45,256 bases of DNA from Muribaculaceae bacterium. Its GTDB lineage: Bacteria > Bacteroidota > Bacteroidia > Bacteroidales > Muribaculaceae. The DNA lies in the NCBI GenBank assembly GCA_017559355.1, contig JAFYSL010000022.1, positions 1 through 45,256 of the forward strand, in the 5' to 3' direction. This document shows, piece after piece, positions 18,118-27,204 of the stretch. How positions within the stretch are numbered: position 1 is the first letter of the stretch; every line of letters starts with the position of its first letter. The position numbers were made by a program, and so were the translations under genes. The notes beneath the pieces are model-generated. The model had not been told where the DNA came from. It was given only the letters and a program-made list of their open reading frames with translations, and made no database searches.

Positions 18118-18878
18118 TGTTTTGAACGTAATTTAATATTAGTGAATACGTCTTTTGTGTTTTGAGGAAAGTCACCTTGCATAATCCAGCTATAATATCC
18201 GATGTCTTTCTTCAAAACCTCTTCAACTAGTTGTCCTTTGTACTTGCCAAAGTTGATAATCTCTTGTCGATTTTCGTTGTAGATAATGCGTCCAGCAAGG
18301 TCTACGTTGCGAGTTTGTGATGAAAATTCCGACAATGCCTCCATATCATTTGGAAGGTCTTCATACATATCAAGTTGGGCTTTCAAAACTTCGTATGTTG
18401 CACGCGTATCAGCATTTGCAGAATGTGCGTCGGTCAAATCTTTGCCACAATAAAATTTATATGCTGCAACAAGTGTGCGTTGCTCTTTCTTGTGGAAGAT
18501 TGTTTGCACATCAATGAAACGAGGTTTAGTAAAGTCAAATTTCATGCCTGCGCGTTGAAATTCTTGGTCAAGCATCGGAATGTCAAATCGATTAGAATTG
18601 AAACCAGCGATATCGCAACCTGTAAAACTTTGAGCAAGATCCTTCGCAATTTCCTTAAATGTGCGACAATTAGCGACATCTTCATCGGTGATGCGATGCA
18701 CGGCTGTTGCTTTTTCGGGGATATGCATTTCGGGATTGATGCGCAAAGTGCGTTCTTTCTCCTCACCGTTGGGCATAATCTTAATCATTGAAATCTCTAC
18801 GATACGATCGGTTGTGATGTTCGTACCGGTGGTTTCAAGATCAAAAAATATAATAGGCTTTTTGAGATTTAATTCCAT
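18111..18878 (-). CDS. DEDDh 3'-5' exonuclease (DnaQ-like) with C-terminal DUF3820 domain
   Basis: Starting at ATG 18878 (MELNLKKP) gives 255 residues and puts the start 10 nt after the dnaN stop. The ATG at 18902 would overlap dnaN by 14 nt and add a weak tail, so I prefer the later start. The exonuclease motifs are FFDLETTGT, FNSNRFDIPML and HSANADTRATYEVL, giving the D-E-D-H-D set of proofreading-type nucleases. From about residue 195 follows FGKYKGQLVEEVLKKDIGYYSWI, a DUF3820-type module. It may act in DNA repair or replication next to the sliding clamp, but it is not proven to be the Pol III epsilon subunit. Confidence 0.88.
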   Translation of the reverse strand: MELNLKKPIIFFDLETTGTNITTDRIVEISMIKIMPNGEEKERTLRINPEMHIPEKATAVHRITDEDVANCRTFKEIAKDLAQSFTGCDIAGFNSNRFDIPMLDQEFQRAGMKFDFTKPRFIDVQTIFHKKEQRTLVAAYKFYCGKDLTDAHSANADTRATYEVLKAQLDMYEDLPNDMEALSEFSSQTRNVDLAGRIIYNENRQEIINFGKYKGQLVEEVLKKDIGYYSWIMQGDFPQNTKDVFTNIKLRSKQC

Positions 18879-18888
18879 TGTCAATGAA

Positions 18889-20016
18889 TTAGAATTCTGC
18901 AACTGTCATTGGCATAAGCAACATCAAGAGCTCACTATTTTCTTTGTCTTCAGAAGGCAAGAATACGCCAGGACGACTTGGGTCAGAAAGTGAGATTACG
19001 ATGTCGTTTGTTGGCAATGTGCCGAAGATTTCGATCAAGTATGGTGCACTGAAGCCAATAACCATTTCATCCCCATTGAAGTCACATGGAATAGATTCCC
19101 AAGCTGATGTTTGGAAATTGTTGTCTTGAGCTTTAAGAATTACTTCGTTAGGAGTGAGTTTGAATTTAACCAAACCATGACCTGGGTCCACAAATACGCC
19201 AACACGACGCACTGCATTAAGGAATGATTGACGATCAACAGAGAGACGATATGGGTTATTGGTTGGGATTACACGATTATAATCGGGGAAGTTGCCTTTG
19301 ATGAATCGACAGTTGAATGTGAATGATGCACTTTCAAAGGTAGCACTTTTTGGTTCGATAGTAACATCAACAGTCTCCTCTTTGGCAAAAACATTTTTCA
19401 ATACAGTAGCAGGTTTGATAGGAAGAATGCAAGAACCTTCTACACCAGGAGCCGATAGGGCATTGCGATATTTAACAAGTTTGCGTGTATCGGTAGCAAC
19501 GAAAGTGATAGCATCTGGTTTAATATCCCAAAGAATACCCATCATTTGAGGACGGAGGTCGTCATTACCAACAGCAAATAAAGTGTTGTCAATACCATCG
19601 ATGATTTGTTTTGTTGGGCAAGTAAATTCAAGGCGGCCCATATCTTCGTTATCATCATTGTTTGATGGATATTCATTTCCGTTGAGTGCGATGAGGCTGT
19701 AGTTGCCACTTGGATATGTAATTTCAACGGCCAAGTTTGGTGCGATTTCAAAAGTAATACCTTGGTCGGGCATCTCTTTTAATAAGTCAACAAGACGACG
19801 TGCATCAATACAGAATTTGCCTTCACCCTCTGCTTCTGTAACGGGAACTCGTGCGGTAAGAGTGTTTTCAAGGTCAGATGCAGTAATAGTCAACTGGTTT
19901 CCTTCAAGAGTAAAAAGGAAATTGTTGAGAATCGCTAATGCGTTTTTTGAATTGATAACTTTGCTTACTGAAGAAACATAGTTATAGAGCGTTTTGCTCG
20001 GTACGTTGAATTTCAT
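18889..20016 (-). CDS. dnaN: DNA polymerase III sliding clamp, beta subunit
   Basis: The 375-residue protein forms the ring that tethers DNA polymerase III to DNA. It shows the three similar clamp domains of about 120 residues each, beginning MKFNVPSKTLYNYVSSVSKV and ending LLMPMTVAEF; the C-terminal MP-x-x-x peptide is the usual clamp tail. Length and order are normal. It is the first gene of the minus-strand cluster that runs through the exonuclease, coaBC, porD-like, recN, rlmB and purT. A candidate -7 box (TATATTTG, 20070-20063) lies 46 nt upstream of the ATG. Confidence 0.97.
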   Translation of the reverse strand: MKFNVPSKTLYNYVSSVSKVINSKNALAILNNFLFTLEGNQLTITASDLENTLTARVPVTEAEGEGKFCIDARRLVDLLKEMPDQGITFEIAPNLAVEITYPSGNYSLIALNGNEYPSNNDDNEDMGRLEFTCPTKQIIDGIDNTLFAVGNDDLRPQMMGILWDIKPDAITFVATDTRKLVKYRNALSAPGVEGSCILPIKPATVLKNVFAKEETVDVTIEPKSATFESASFTFNCRFIKGNFPDYNRVIPTNNPYRLSVDRQSFLNAVRRVGVFVDPGHGLVKFKLTPNEVILKAQDNNFQTSAWESIPCDFNGDEMVIGFSAPYLIEIFGTLPTNDIVISLSDPSRPGVFLPSEDKENSELLMLLMPMTVAEF

Positions 20017-20062
20017 ATTATAGCTATATTTTTAGTTTATTATTTGCGTATTTATTAATTCA

Positions 20063-20070
20063 CAAATATA
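20063..20070 (-). promoter_or_regulatory. Candidate -7 box of dnaN
   Basis: TATATTTG on the minus strand fits TAnnTTTG. The nearest TTTG upstream is 26 nt away, longer than usual, so the assignment is tentative. Confidence 0.45.
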
Positions 20071-20182
20071 GGAATTTTTATTGAGAAAGGTTGTATCAAA
20101 TGGTTAATTTTTGCATCAAAAATACGTTTTTTATATAACCGAGATTGAGCGTTGCTTGATTTCATGAAAAGCATGGAAAATG

Positions 20183-20215
20183 ACAAAGGGACGCAACTGA
20201 TTTGCGCCCCTTTGT
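20183..20215 (-). terminator. Terminator hairpin after the M13 peptidase gene
   Basis: The arms 20183-20196 and 20202-20215 form a 14-bp stem with a single A-C mismatch and 5-nt loop, 23 nt beyond the peptidase stop. The T-run on the minus strand is short (CATTTTCC), so its strength is uncertain. Confidence 0.6.
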
Positions 20216-20238
20216 TATGGATATTTGAATAGGTTATT

Positions 20239-22251
20239 TTACCAAATTACAACTCGTTCAGATGCTGGTCTAAACATTTTATCTCCTTCTTTTACGTCGA
20301 ATGCTTTGAAGAATTCTTCAAGGTTAGGCAAAGTCCCATTTACACGCCAGCGACCGAGTGAATGGGGGTCGGTTTTAGTGCGAGAAAGGATTTCTTCATC
20401 ACGGATATTTCCAGCCCAAACATTAGCATATGCAAGATAGAAGCGTTGTTCAGGGGTAAATCCATCGATATCAACACGTTCTTTGTCTTTTAGTGAATTT
20501 TGATAAGCAGTATATGCTACACGCAAGCCACCTTGGTCTGCAATATTCTCACCAAGTGTGAAACGACCGTTGGCATGAGTATCACCAAGAACGATAATGC
20601 TGTCAAATTGAGCAACAAGAATATCTGCTAATTTGTTAAATGCTTCAGCATCTTCGGCAGTCCACCAGTCTTTAAGGTTACCATCTTTGTCAAATTGACG
20701 ACCTTGATCGTCAAATCCGTGAATCATTTCGTGGCCAATAACAACACCGATAGCTCCATAGTTGATAGCATCATCGGCTTTAGGATCAAAGAATGGGGCT
20801 TGAAGTATACCTGCAGGGAAGCAGATTTCGTTTGAAAGAGGACTATAATATGCATTTACTGTTTGAGGAGGCATATACCAACGTGATTTGTCTACTGGTT
20901 TGCCATAGTCAGCAAGGCTGAAATCAACGTTGTGCTTAATAGCCGCTTTTACATTTTCCCAATATGATTTGCTTGGATCAATAGTTAAATTAGAGTAATC
21001 TCTCCATTTGTCGGGGAAACCTATTTTTACAGTAAATGTTGATAATTTTTCATGCGCTTTAGCTTTAGTAATGTCGCTCATCCAAGTTAGGTTGTCAATG
21101 TGTTGACCAAGAGCAAGTTTTAGGTTTTCAACAAGCTCAAGCATTTTATCTTTAGACGATTGTGGGAAATATTTTTCAACATAAAGTTGACCAACGGCTT
21201 CACCAAGCATATTGTTTGGAATGCTCAATGCGCGTTTCCAACGTGGTTGAATTTGTTGCACCCCTGAGATAACTTTAGATAGTTCAAATTGGGCATTGAT
21301 AAAGTCATCGCTTAGGAAGTTTGCTGCCGATGAAATGTATCCAGCTACAAGGTAGTCTTGTAATGCTTGGATGTCAGCATTCTTCATAATTTTGTCTACT
21401 GCAGCAAGGGATTTAGGTTGCCCAATAATAACAGTATCAACATCCAATCCTTGTTTTTGGAAATAGCGATGAAGATCTACGTTAGGATATTGTTTGTTTA
21501 CATCTTCAACAGCCATTGGGTTGTAGCTTGCCATTGGATCGCGCAATTCTTCGCGAGTCATAGCGGCTTTAGCCAACTCGGTTTCAATCTTCATAACATT
21601 GTCAACTACTCGTTGTTGAGCAATGCTATCATAACCGACAAGACCAGTGATACTCTTGATGAAGTTTTTGTAAGCTTCGCGAATGGCATTGGTATTCTCG
21701 TTATCTTCAAGATAATAATCTCTGTCACCAAGACCGAGACCTCCTTGTTGCCAGTACATGGTATTCATGTTAGAATTCATCATGTCGGCATCAACGCCTG
21801 TTCCGAAGAATGCATCAATACCAATCATTGAAGCCATAAGGTCAATGATATCTTCGCGTTTTGTGTTGTTGATGATTTCAATGTCTTGTTTGATAGGATT
21901 TGCCCCTTCTTCGTTGAGACGAATGCTGTCCATGCCGAGCGCATACAAGTCGCCAATTTGTTGAGCTGCAGAGCCTTTTTCTGCATTTTTAGTGTCGAGA
22001 TTTGTTATGAGTGATTTCACTTGTTCGCGAGTGTTTTCGCCAAGTTGGTCAAACGTACCAAAACGTGAAAATTCAGGTTTCAAAGGGTTGGCTTTCATCC
22101 AACCACCACACGCATAGCCATAGAAATCTTCTTGTGGAGCAACTGAATCATTAAGATTCGCAAGGTCCACACCTTTGGGTGATTTTGTTGTGCACATTGT
22201 TATCGTTGATGCAAAAGCGATAGACAAAACTGCATAAGATAATTTCTTCAT
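20239..22251 (-). CDS. pepO: M13 (neprilysin/PepO) family zinc metallopeptidase lipoprotein
   Basis: This 670-residue exported peptidase begins with a lipoprotein signal ending TITMC (Cys20), so it is probably anchored in a membrane facing the periplasm. The catalytic zinc motif is GHEMIHGFDDQGRQFDKDG (HExxH), with the third ligand in ENIADQGG. The upstream substrate-binding segment NAYYSPLSNEICFPAGILQ is also conserved. The length matches full M13 enzymes, which cleave small peptides. The C-terminal RCxxW-type end is missing its usual form and reads RVVIW. It follows the ABC-F gene by 16 nt, and the two are probably one transcript. Confidence 0.93.
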   Translation of the reverse strand: MKKLSYAVLSIAFASTITMCTTKSPKGVDLANLNDSVAPQEDFYGYACGGWMKANPLKPEFSRFGTFDQLGENTREQVKSLITNLDTKNAEKGSAAQQIGDLYALGMDSIRLNEEGANPIKQDIEIINNTKREDIIDLMASMIGIDAFFGTGVDADMMNSNMNTMYWQQGGLGLGDRDYYLEDNENTNAIREAYKNFIKSITGLVGYDSIAQQRVVDNVMKIETELAKAAMTREELRDPMASYNPMAVEDVNKQYPNVDLHRYFQKQGLDVDTVIIGQPKSLAAVDKIMKNADIQALQDYLVAGYISSAANFLSDDFINAQFELSKVISGVQQIQPRWKRALSIPNNMLGEAVGQLYVEKYFPQSSKDKMLELVENLKLALGQHIDNLTWMSDITKAKAHEKLSTFTVKIGFPDKWRDYSNLTIDPSKSYWENVKAAIKHNVDFSLADYGKPVDKSRWYMPPQTVNAYYSPLSNEICFPAGILQAPFFDPKADDAINYGAIGVVIGHEMIHGFDDQGRQFDKDGNLKDWWTAEDAEAFNKLADILVAQFDSIIVLGDTHANGRFTLGENIADQGGLRVAYTAYQNSLKDKERVDIDGFTPEQRFYLAYANVWAGNIRDEEILSRTKTDPHSLGRWRVNGTLPNLEEFFKAFDVKEGDKMFRPASERVVIW

Positions 22252-22267
22252 TTTGTCGTTGTTTTAA

Positions 22268-24226
22268 TTAGTTATTATTAAGTTTTGTTTTAAGTTCGTC
22301 TAATTCCATAGAGGCTAATTCCCAAAGACTCATTGCGTTCTCGAGTTGTTTGTTTTTAGCTGCATGTTGATTGAAGATGTCGCTATCAACATCTCCCGAT
22401 GCTATTTTTTTCTCTATTTCGGCAATTTCTCCCTCGATTTTTGAGATTTCATTTTCTGCTTCCGTTATCTTTTTTTCGGCGCGTTTGATCGTTTTCTCTC
22501 GTTCGCGTTGCTCGGCATAACTTAGTTTAGCAGAGGGATGCTCTATGGTTGTTGTAGTGGGTTTAGAGTTTGCTTCGGATTTGTTAGTAGGCTTAGAAAT
22601 TTCAAGTTCGGAAAGTGAAGCAATTTTTTTCTTTTCAAGAAACTCGTATATGCCACCAAGACATTCTTTGACTTTCCCATCGCCAAATTCATATACTTTT
22701 TCAACTAAGCCATCAAGGAATTCACGGTCGTGAGAAACGACGATGACAGTGCCATTAAATTCTTTAATAGCTTGTTTGAGTATGTCTTTTGTCCTCATGT
22801 CGAGGTGGTTGGTGGGCTCGTCGAGAATTAGTAGGTTTACGGGTTCAAGAAGTAATCTGATCATTGCTAAGCGAGTTTTTTCGCCACCCGATAATACTTT
22901 AACTTTTTTATCAGATGCCTCTCCACCAAACATAAATGCTCCGAGAATATCTCGTATTTTTGTACGAATATCACCAACGGCAACTCTATCGATGGTATCA
23001 AATACTGAAATTTCACCATCAAGAAGTTGTGCTTGGTTTTGGGCAAAATATCCTATTTTTATATTATGTCCTATTTTGAGGTTTCCTGTAAAAGGAATCT
23101 CGTTCATAATACATTTTACTAATGTAGATTTGCCTTCGCCATTTTTTCCAACGAATGCAACTTTTTCGCCTCGTTTTATTGTGAATGTCGCGTTGTCAAA
23201 AACTTGATGCTCGCCATATCTTTTGCCTACATTATCGGCAATGATGGGGTAATCGCCCGAACGTGGAGCTGGAGGAAATTTGAGATTGAGATGAGATGTA
23301 TCGACTTCATCAACCTCAATTCTATCAATTTTGGATAGTTGTTTTATACGACTTTGTACTTGAACTGCTTTAGTCGCTTTATATCTAAATCGTTCAATAA
23401 AGTCTTCTGTTTCTTGGATTTGCTTTTGCTGATTTTGGTAAGCACGCATTTGTTGCTCGATGCGTTCTTGGTGTAATACTACATATTTTGAGTAGTTTAC
23501 TGCATAATCATATATTTTCCCAAGAGATATTTCAATAGTGCGATTTGTTACATTATCAATAAATGCACGGTCGTGAGAAACTAATACTACTGCATTTGCT
23601 TTGTTGATGAGAAAGTTCTCCAACCATTGGATAGATTCGATATCAAGATGGTTGGTAGGTTCGTCGAGAAGAAGCACGTCGGGGTGGGTTAGTAGTAATT
23701 TTGCAAGCTCAATTCGCATGCGCCAACCACCACTAAATTCGGCTGTAGGACGATTGAAATCCTCTCGTTTGAATCCAAGACCGATGAGTGTTTTCTCCTT
23801 TTCAGCCTCTTTATTCTCGCTCTCTTCCATCGCAATGTGCTCGTTAAGTATAGTGAGGTGGTCAATGAGGTCCTGGTATTCTTTGCTTTCGTAATCTTCA
23901 CGTGATTGTAGTTCGGTATTAATTTTATTAAGTTGGGCATGCATTTCATCAATATGAGAAAATGCCTTACTAACCTCTTCAATAACAGAAAGAGTGTCGT
24001 TTAATACCATTTGTTGAGGTAGGTAGCTTATTGTAATGTCATTAGGCTTGGCTACGCAGCCCGAAGTGGGACTTTGTAGTCCGGCAATGATTTTGAGCAT
24101 TGTTGATTTGCCTGCACCATTTTTCCCAACGAGAGCAATTTTATCCTTTTTGTTGATGACATAATTAATGTTGTCAAAAAGGGATTTTGCACTAAATTCT
24201 ACCGAGAGGTTTTGTATTGATATCAT
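22268..24226 (-). CDS. ABC-F family ATPase (EttA/Uup/YheS group)
   Basis: This 652-residue soluble protein has two ABC domains and no membrane segments. The first has Walker A GKNGAGKSTM (about 35-44), signature SGGWRMRIELAKLL and Walker B VLLLDEPTNHLD. A charged linker (about 240-320) follows. The second domain has GKNGEGKSTL, LSGGEKTRLAMIRLL and LLILDEPTNHLD. The last 100 residues are a coiled coil. ABC-F proteins bind the ribosomal E site and ease stalled translation, or protect ribosomes from antibiotics; which applies cannot be told. It is first in a pair with pepO, from a promoter at 24258-24289. Confidence 0.92.
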   Translation of the reverse strand: MISIQNLSVEFSAKSLFDNINYVINKKDKIALVGKNGAGKSTMLKIIAGLQSPTSGCVAKPNDITISYLPQQMVLNDTLSVIEEVSKAFSHIDEMHAQLNKINTELQSREDYESKEYQDLIDHLTILNEHIAMEESENKEAEKEKTLIGLGFKREDFNRPTAEFSGGWRMRIELAKLLLTHPDVLLLDEPTNHLDIESIQWLENFLINKANAVVLVSHDRAFIDNVTNRTIEISLGKIYDYAVNYSKYVVLHQERIEQQMRAYQNQQKQIQETEDFIERFRYKATKAVQVQSRIKQLSKIDRIEVDEVDTSHLNLKFPPAPRSGDYPIIADNVGKRYGEHQVFDNATFTIKRGEKVAFVGKNGEGKSTLVKCIMNEIPFTGNLKIGHNIKIGYFAQNQAQLLDGEISVFDTIDRVAVGDIRTKIRDILGAFMFGGEASDKKVKVLSGGEKTRLAMIRLLLEPVNLLILDEPTNHLDMRTKDILKQAIKEFNGTVIVVSHDREFLDGLVEKVYEFGDGKVKECLGGIYEFLEKKKIASLSELEISKPTNKSEANSKPTTTTIEHPSAKLSYAEQREREKTIKRAEKKITEAENEISKIEGEIAEIEKKIASGDVDSDIFNQHAAKNKQLENAMSLWELASMELDELKTKLNNN

Positions 24227-24257
24227 TTACGATTATGAGCACATTATAAATAATATG

Positions 24258-24289
24258 CAAAGTTAACAAGATTGTTGCCGATAAGCAAA
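24258..24289 (-). promoter_or_regulatory. Promoter of the ABC-F/pepO unit
   Basis: The minus strand has TAACTTTG (24265-24258) and TTTG (24289-24286) separated by 20 nt, matching the -7 and -33 boxes. The ATG at 24226 gives a leader of about 28 nt. Confidence 0.7.
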
Positions 24290-24290
24290 T

Positions 24291-24320
24291 AAAAAAGGAT
24301 GCCGTTTGACGACATCCTTT
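24291..24320 (-). terminator. Terminator of rpsP
   Basis: The arms 24294-24304 and 24310-24320 pair over 11 bp with one mismatch, with a 5-nt loop. On the minus strand the stem is followed by TTTTTT, making a classic intrinsic terminator between rpsP and the ABC-F promoter. Confidence 0.85.
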
Positions 24321-24345
24321 ATAAATGTTGAAAATTCTATTCGAA

Positions 24346-24882
24346 TTATTCTGCGCTTTCAGCTGCAACTTCTTCAGTTGCTTCTTCAGCAGGAGCTTCA
24401 GCTTCAGCGGCTGCAGCAGCGAGTTCAGCTTTTTTCTTTGCAACGAGTTCAGCTTTTGCTTTGTTTTTGGCTTGCTCGTCTTCAAGACGTTGTTTAGCGT
24501 CGCTTGCTTTTTCGTTAGCGAGTTTTGATTTGAAAGCATCTACTTCAGCAGTTTTTTTGCTTTTCCAAGCATCGAAACGGCGTTGTGCTTCTGCTTCATC
24601 AAAAGCGCCTTTTTTAACACCACCTTGGAGGTGTTTCATTAAAAGCACACCTTCGTTAGAAAGGATAGTGCGTACTGTGTCGGTGGGTTGAGCACCGCAG
24701 TTTACCCAATACAAAGCTCGTTCGAAGTTCAATGTTATTGTAGCAGGATTAGTGTTAGGATTATAAGAACCTATCCTTTCAATAAATTTACCATCTCGTG
24801 GTGCTCTGCTATCGGCGATCACAATAGGATAAAACGCATAGTTCTTGCGACCATGACGTTGTAATCTGATTTTAGTTGCCAT
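24346..24882 (-). CDS. rpsP: 30S ribosomal protein S16 with long C-terminal extension
   Basis: The 178-residue protein opens with the S16 core [20 protein letters not shown] and [14 protein letters not shown], ending near [19 protein letters not shown] at about residue 70. Typical S16 is 80-90 residues, so this one carries about 90 extra residues. The extension is charged and then Ala/Glu rich ([17 protein letters not shown]). Such tails are usual in Bacteroidota S16. It would be exposed on the 30S body. The gene is monocistronic with a strong promoter and terminator; the usual rimM-trmD neighbours are absent. Confidence 0.95.
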   Translation of the reverse strand: MATKIRLQRHGRKNYAFYPIVIADSRAPRDGKFIERIGSYNPNTNPATITLNFERALYWVNCGAQPTDTVRTILSNEGVLLMKHLQGGVKKGAFDEAEAQRRFDAWKSKKTAEVDAFKSKLANEKASDAKQRLEDEQAKNKAKAELVAKKKAELAAAAAEAEAPAEEATEEVAAESAE

Positions 24883-24928
24883 TTAAATAAAAAATTAAAA
24901 ATTTGGTTTTGTATTGATTTTGCGGGTG

Positions 24929-24959
24929 CAAAGATACGGAATTTTATTGATATTGCAAA
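24929..24959 (-). promoter_or_regulatory. Promoter of rpsP
   Basis: TTTG (24959-24956), 19 nt, then TATCTTTG (24936-24929) on the minus strand is a near-perfect Bacteroidota promoter, about 45 nt before the rpsP start. Confidence 0.8.
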
Positions 24960-24999
24960 TAAAACAAATGATTATAAACGAAAAAATAGCGCAAAAGCA

Positions 25000-25740
25000 C
25001 TATTTTTCAATAAATTCTTGTTCGGCAACGGCAATTGACTCTATTTTGCCTATATCGTGCCATTGATATTTCTCATTAGGAGTATATCCCATAATCTTCA
25101 AATCTTTGCATCTATCGATGTAGAATGGTGTAATTGAAAATTTAGGTTCTGTGCTATAGTTTTGTAATTCGCTGAATATTGATGGCGATACAATATGGAC
25201 TCCACCAAATGCTCTAAGTTTATCACTATTGGGTGCAACGTAATCTGCAGGTTTAACCTCTCCAGTAGAGATGTTTGTCCACCCATTTAAACGGTTATTT
25301 TCGCCTATGTAAAAATATCGAGCAGTTTTGCGGTCGGCAACAAGTAATGTTGCATCTGCATTGTTATTTATATGTTGCTCAACCATTTTATGCAGATTAA
25401 AATCGGTGAGAATATCTGCATTGTGAATAATAATTGGTTCATCTCCATCAAGCCATTGTTGAGCTTTAAGAATGCCTCCGCCAGTGTCAAGCAATAAGTC
25501 GCGTTCGTCACTAATGTGTATATCAATGCCGAAATTATTGTTCTCTTTTACAAAATCAATGATTTTTTCGCCAAAGTGATGAATGTTTATTACTATTTCG
25601 GTAATACCATGTGATTTAAGACGATTAATAACTCTCTCAAGCATGACCACACCACCAACTTCAACAAGCGCTTTGGGGCGGTCGTTGGTAAGGGGACGCA
25701 ATCGTGTGCCTAACCCAGCGGCAAAAATCATTGCTTTCAT
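25000..25740 (-). CDS. murU: MurU-like sugar-1-phosphate nucleotidyltransferase
   Basis: Starting at ATG 25740 (MKAMIFAAGLGTRLRPLT) gives 246 residues and a 7-nt gap after the upstream gene. The alternative start at 25776 would overlap it and add a tail before the nucleotide-binding motif. The motif GLGTRLRPLTNDRPK is the nucleotide-triphosphate site; HNADILTDF and WHDIGKIES complete a typical NTP_transferase fold. Size and motifs resemble MurU, which makes UDP-MurNAc from MurNAc-1-phosphate. The adjacent kinase resembles AmgK, which makes MurNAc-1-phosphate, so the pair looks like the cell-wall recycling shortcut. Substrate assignment is inferred; hexose-1-phosphate is possible. Confidence 0.8.
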   Translation of the reverse strand: MKAMIFAAGLGTRLRPLTNDRPKALVEVGGVVMLERVINRLKSHGITEIVINIHHFGEKIIDFVKENNNFGIDIHISDERDLLLDTGGGILKAQQWLDGDEPIIIHNADILTDFNLHKMVEQHINNNADATLLVADRKTARYFYIGENNRLNGWTNISTGEVKPADYVAPNSDKLRAFGGVHIVSPSIFSELQNYSTEPKFSITPFYIDRCKDLKIMGYTPNEKYQWHDIGKIESIAVAEQEFIEK

Positions 25741-25747
25741 CGTAAAA

Positions 25748-27178
25748 TTATAATTTGGCGTTGAAAGTTTGTTCAATATTTTGTTCGCGATGCACTAATT
25801 CAACTTTTACATTGAATTTCTTGTTAATATGTTCTGCCACATGTTGTGCGCAATATACCGAACGATGTTGACCACCAGTGCAACCAAAACATATCATGAG
25901 GTTGGTAAATCCACGCTCAACATAACGTTCTACTGATGAGTCAACAAGTGCATAAGCATGGTCGAGGAATATCAAGATTTCGCCATCTTCTTCAAGGAAC
26001 TGAATTACTTGTTGGTCAAGTCCTGTAAAAGGTTTATATCGTTCATATTTGCCAGGATTATTTACCGCACGACAGTCAAATACATATCCGCCGCCATTGC
26101 CCGATGTGTCATTTGGAATCCCTTTCTTGTATGCAAAACTCATCACTTTTACAGTGAGTGTATGTTTTTGCAAATCATCGCTAAATTGTTTCATTTCCAC
26201 CAATTCTTTGAGTATTTTGCTCAAATATGGATATTCGGGATATGGCTCTTGAAGCAATGTTCGCAAGTTTGCAACAGCATAAGGTACGCTTTGTATAAAG
26301 TGAGGTTTCTTCTCAAAATATCCACGGAAACCATATGCGCCCAAAACTTGTAGAGTGCGGAATAATACAAAATGGCGTAATTGCTCGTAGAAATAATCTT
26401 TATCTACTGGTTTGTATTTGCGTAATGCTTCAATATATTCATTGATGAGTTCATTGCGTAAACTATCGGGCATATTCGCTTTTGCTTGCCACAAGAATGA
26501 TGCTACGTCGTAGTAGAATGGACCTTTACGGCCTCCTTGGAAGTCAATAAACCAAGGCTCGTTGTCTACAAGCATCACATTGCGCGATTGGAAATCGCGA
26601 TACATGAAGGTGCTTGATTGACTGCGCATCAATACTTCACTCATTGCTTGGAAATCGTCTTCAAGTTTATCTTCTTGGAATTCCAAACCAGTTGCTTTTA
26701 AGAAACAATATTTGAAGTAGTTCAAATCCCACATGATTGTGCGAGTGTCAAACTCGGCAAGGGGATAGCATTTGCTAAAATCTAATCCTACTGCTCCTGC
26801 AAATTGGACATCAGGAAGCATTCGAATAGTTTTTATAAGCAATTCTTTTTCTTCAGAACTAAACGAACGAGTTAAACGTCCTTTTTCAATAGCTTTGAAT
26901 AGAATATTATCGCCCAAATCTTCTTGCACATATGCCATGTAGTCATCAGCAACGGCTAAAACTTTTGGAACAGGGAGATTTTTCTCTTTGAAATGATTGG
27001 CAAGGTATATGAAAGACTCGTTCTCCTCTTTACAAGTGCCAATAACTCCAATAAGAGATTGTGCTCCTAATAGTCTGAAATATCTGCGATTGGAACCTGA
27101 AGCAGGTAACTCAATAATTTCAGTGTTTTTTTGTCCCAATACTTGGGTGTATAATTGTGATAAAATATCTGTATTCAT
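25748..27178 (-). CDS. AmgK-like sugar kinase fused to a RapZ C-terminal domain
   Basis: This 476-residue protein has two parts. Residues 1-330 are an APH/choline-kinase type phosphotransferase with nucleotide loop ASGSNRRYFRL (26-36), catalytic loop YRDFQSRNVML (Asp195) and metal motif FIDFQGG (Asp212). Residues about 340-466 match the C-terminal domain of RapZ: FAYKKGIPND, GYVFDCR and the signature GCTGGQHRSV at 432-441. The RapZ N-terminal P-loop kinase is absent. In E. coli the RapZ C domain binds glucosamine-6-phosphate and RNA. AmgK phosphorylates MurNAc or GlcNAc at the anomeric position. The fusion suggests an amino-sugar kinase with a regulatory or sensing module. It is co-transcribed with the MurU-like gene; the promoter is at 27197-27204. 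Confidence 0.85.
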   Translation of the reverse strand: MNTDILSQLYTQVLGQKNTEIIELPASGSNRRYFRLLGAQSLIGVIGTCKEENESFIYLANHFKEKNLPVPKVLAVADDYMAYVQEDLGDNILFKAIEKGRLTRSFSSEEKELLIKTIRMLPDVQFAGAVGLDFSKCYPLAEFDTRTIMWDLNYFKYCFLKATGLEFQEDKLEDDFQAMSEVLMRSQSSTFMYRDFQSRNVMLVDNEPWFIDFQGGRKGPFYYDVASFLWQAKANMPDSLRNELINEYIEALRKYKPVDKDYFYEQLRHFVLFRTLQVLGAYGFRGYFEKKPHFIQSVPYAVANLRTLLQEPYPEYPYLSKILKELVEMKQFSDDLQKHTLTVKVMSFAYKKGIPNDTSGNGGGYVFDCRAVNNPGKYERYKPFTGLDQQVIQFLEEDGEILIFLDHAYALVDSSVERYVERGFTNLMICFGCTGGQHRSVYCAQHVAEHINKKFNVKVELVHREQNIEQTFNAKL

Positions 27179-27196
27179 TGCAGTAATATGTTTTTA

Positions 27197-27204
27197 CAAA
27201 GATA
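27197..27204 (-). promoter_or_regulatory. -7 box of the kinase-RapZ gene
   Basis: TATCTTTG on the minus strand lies 18 nt before the ATG. No clear -33 box is seen. Confidence 0.55.
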
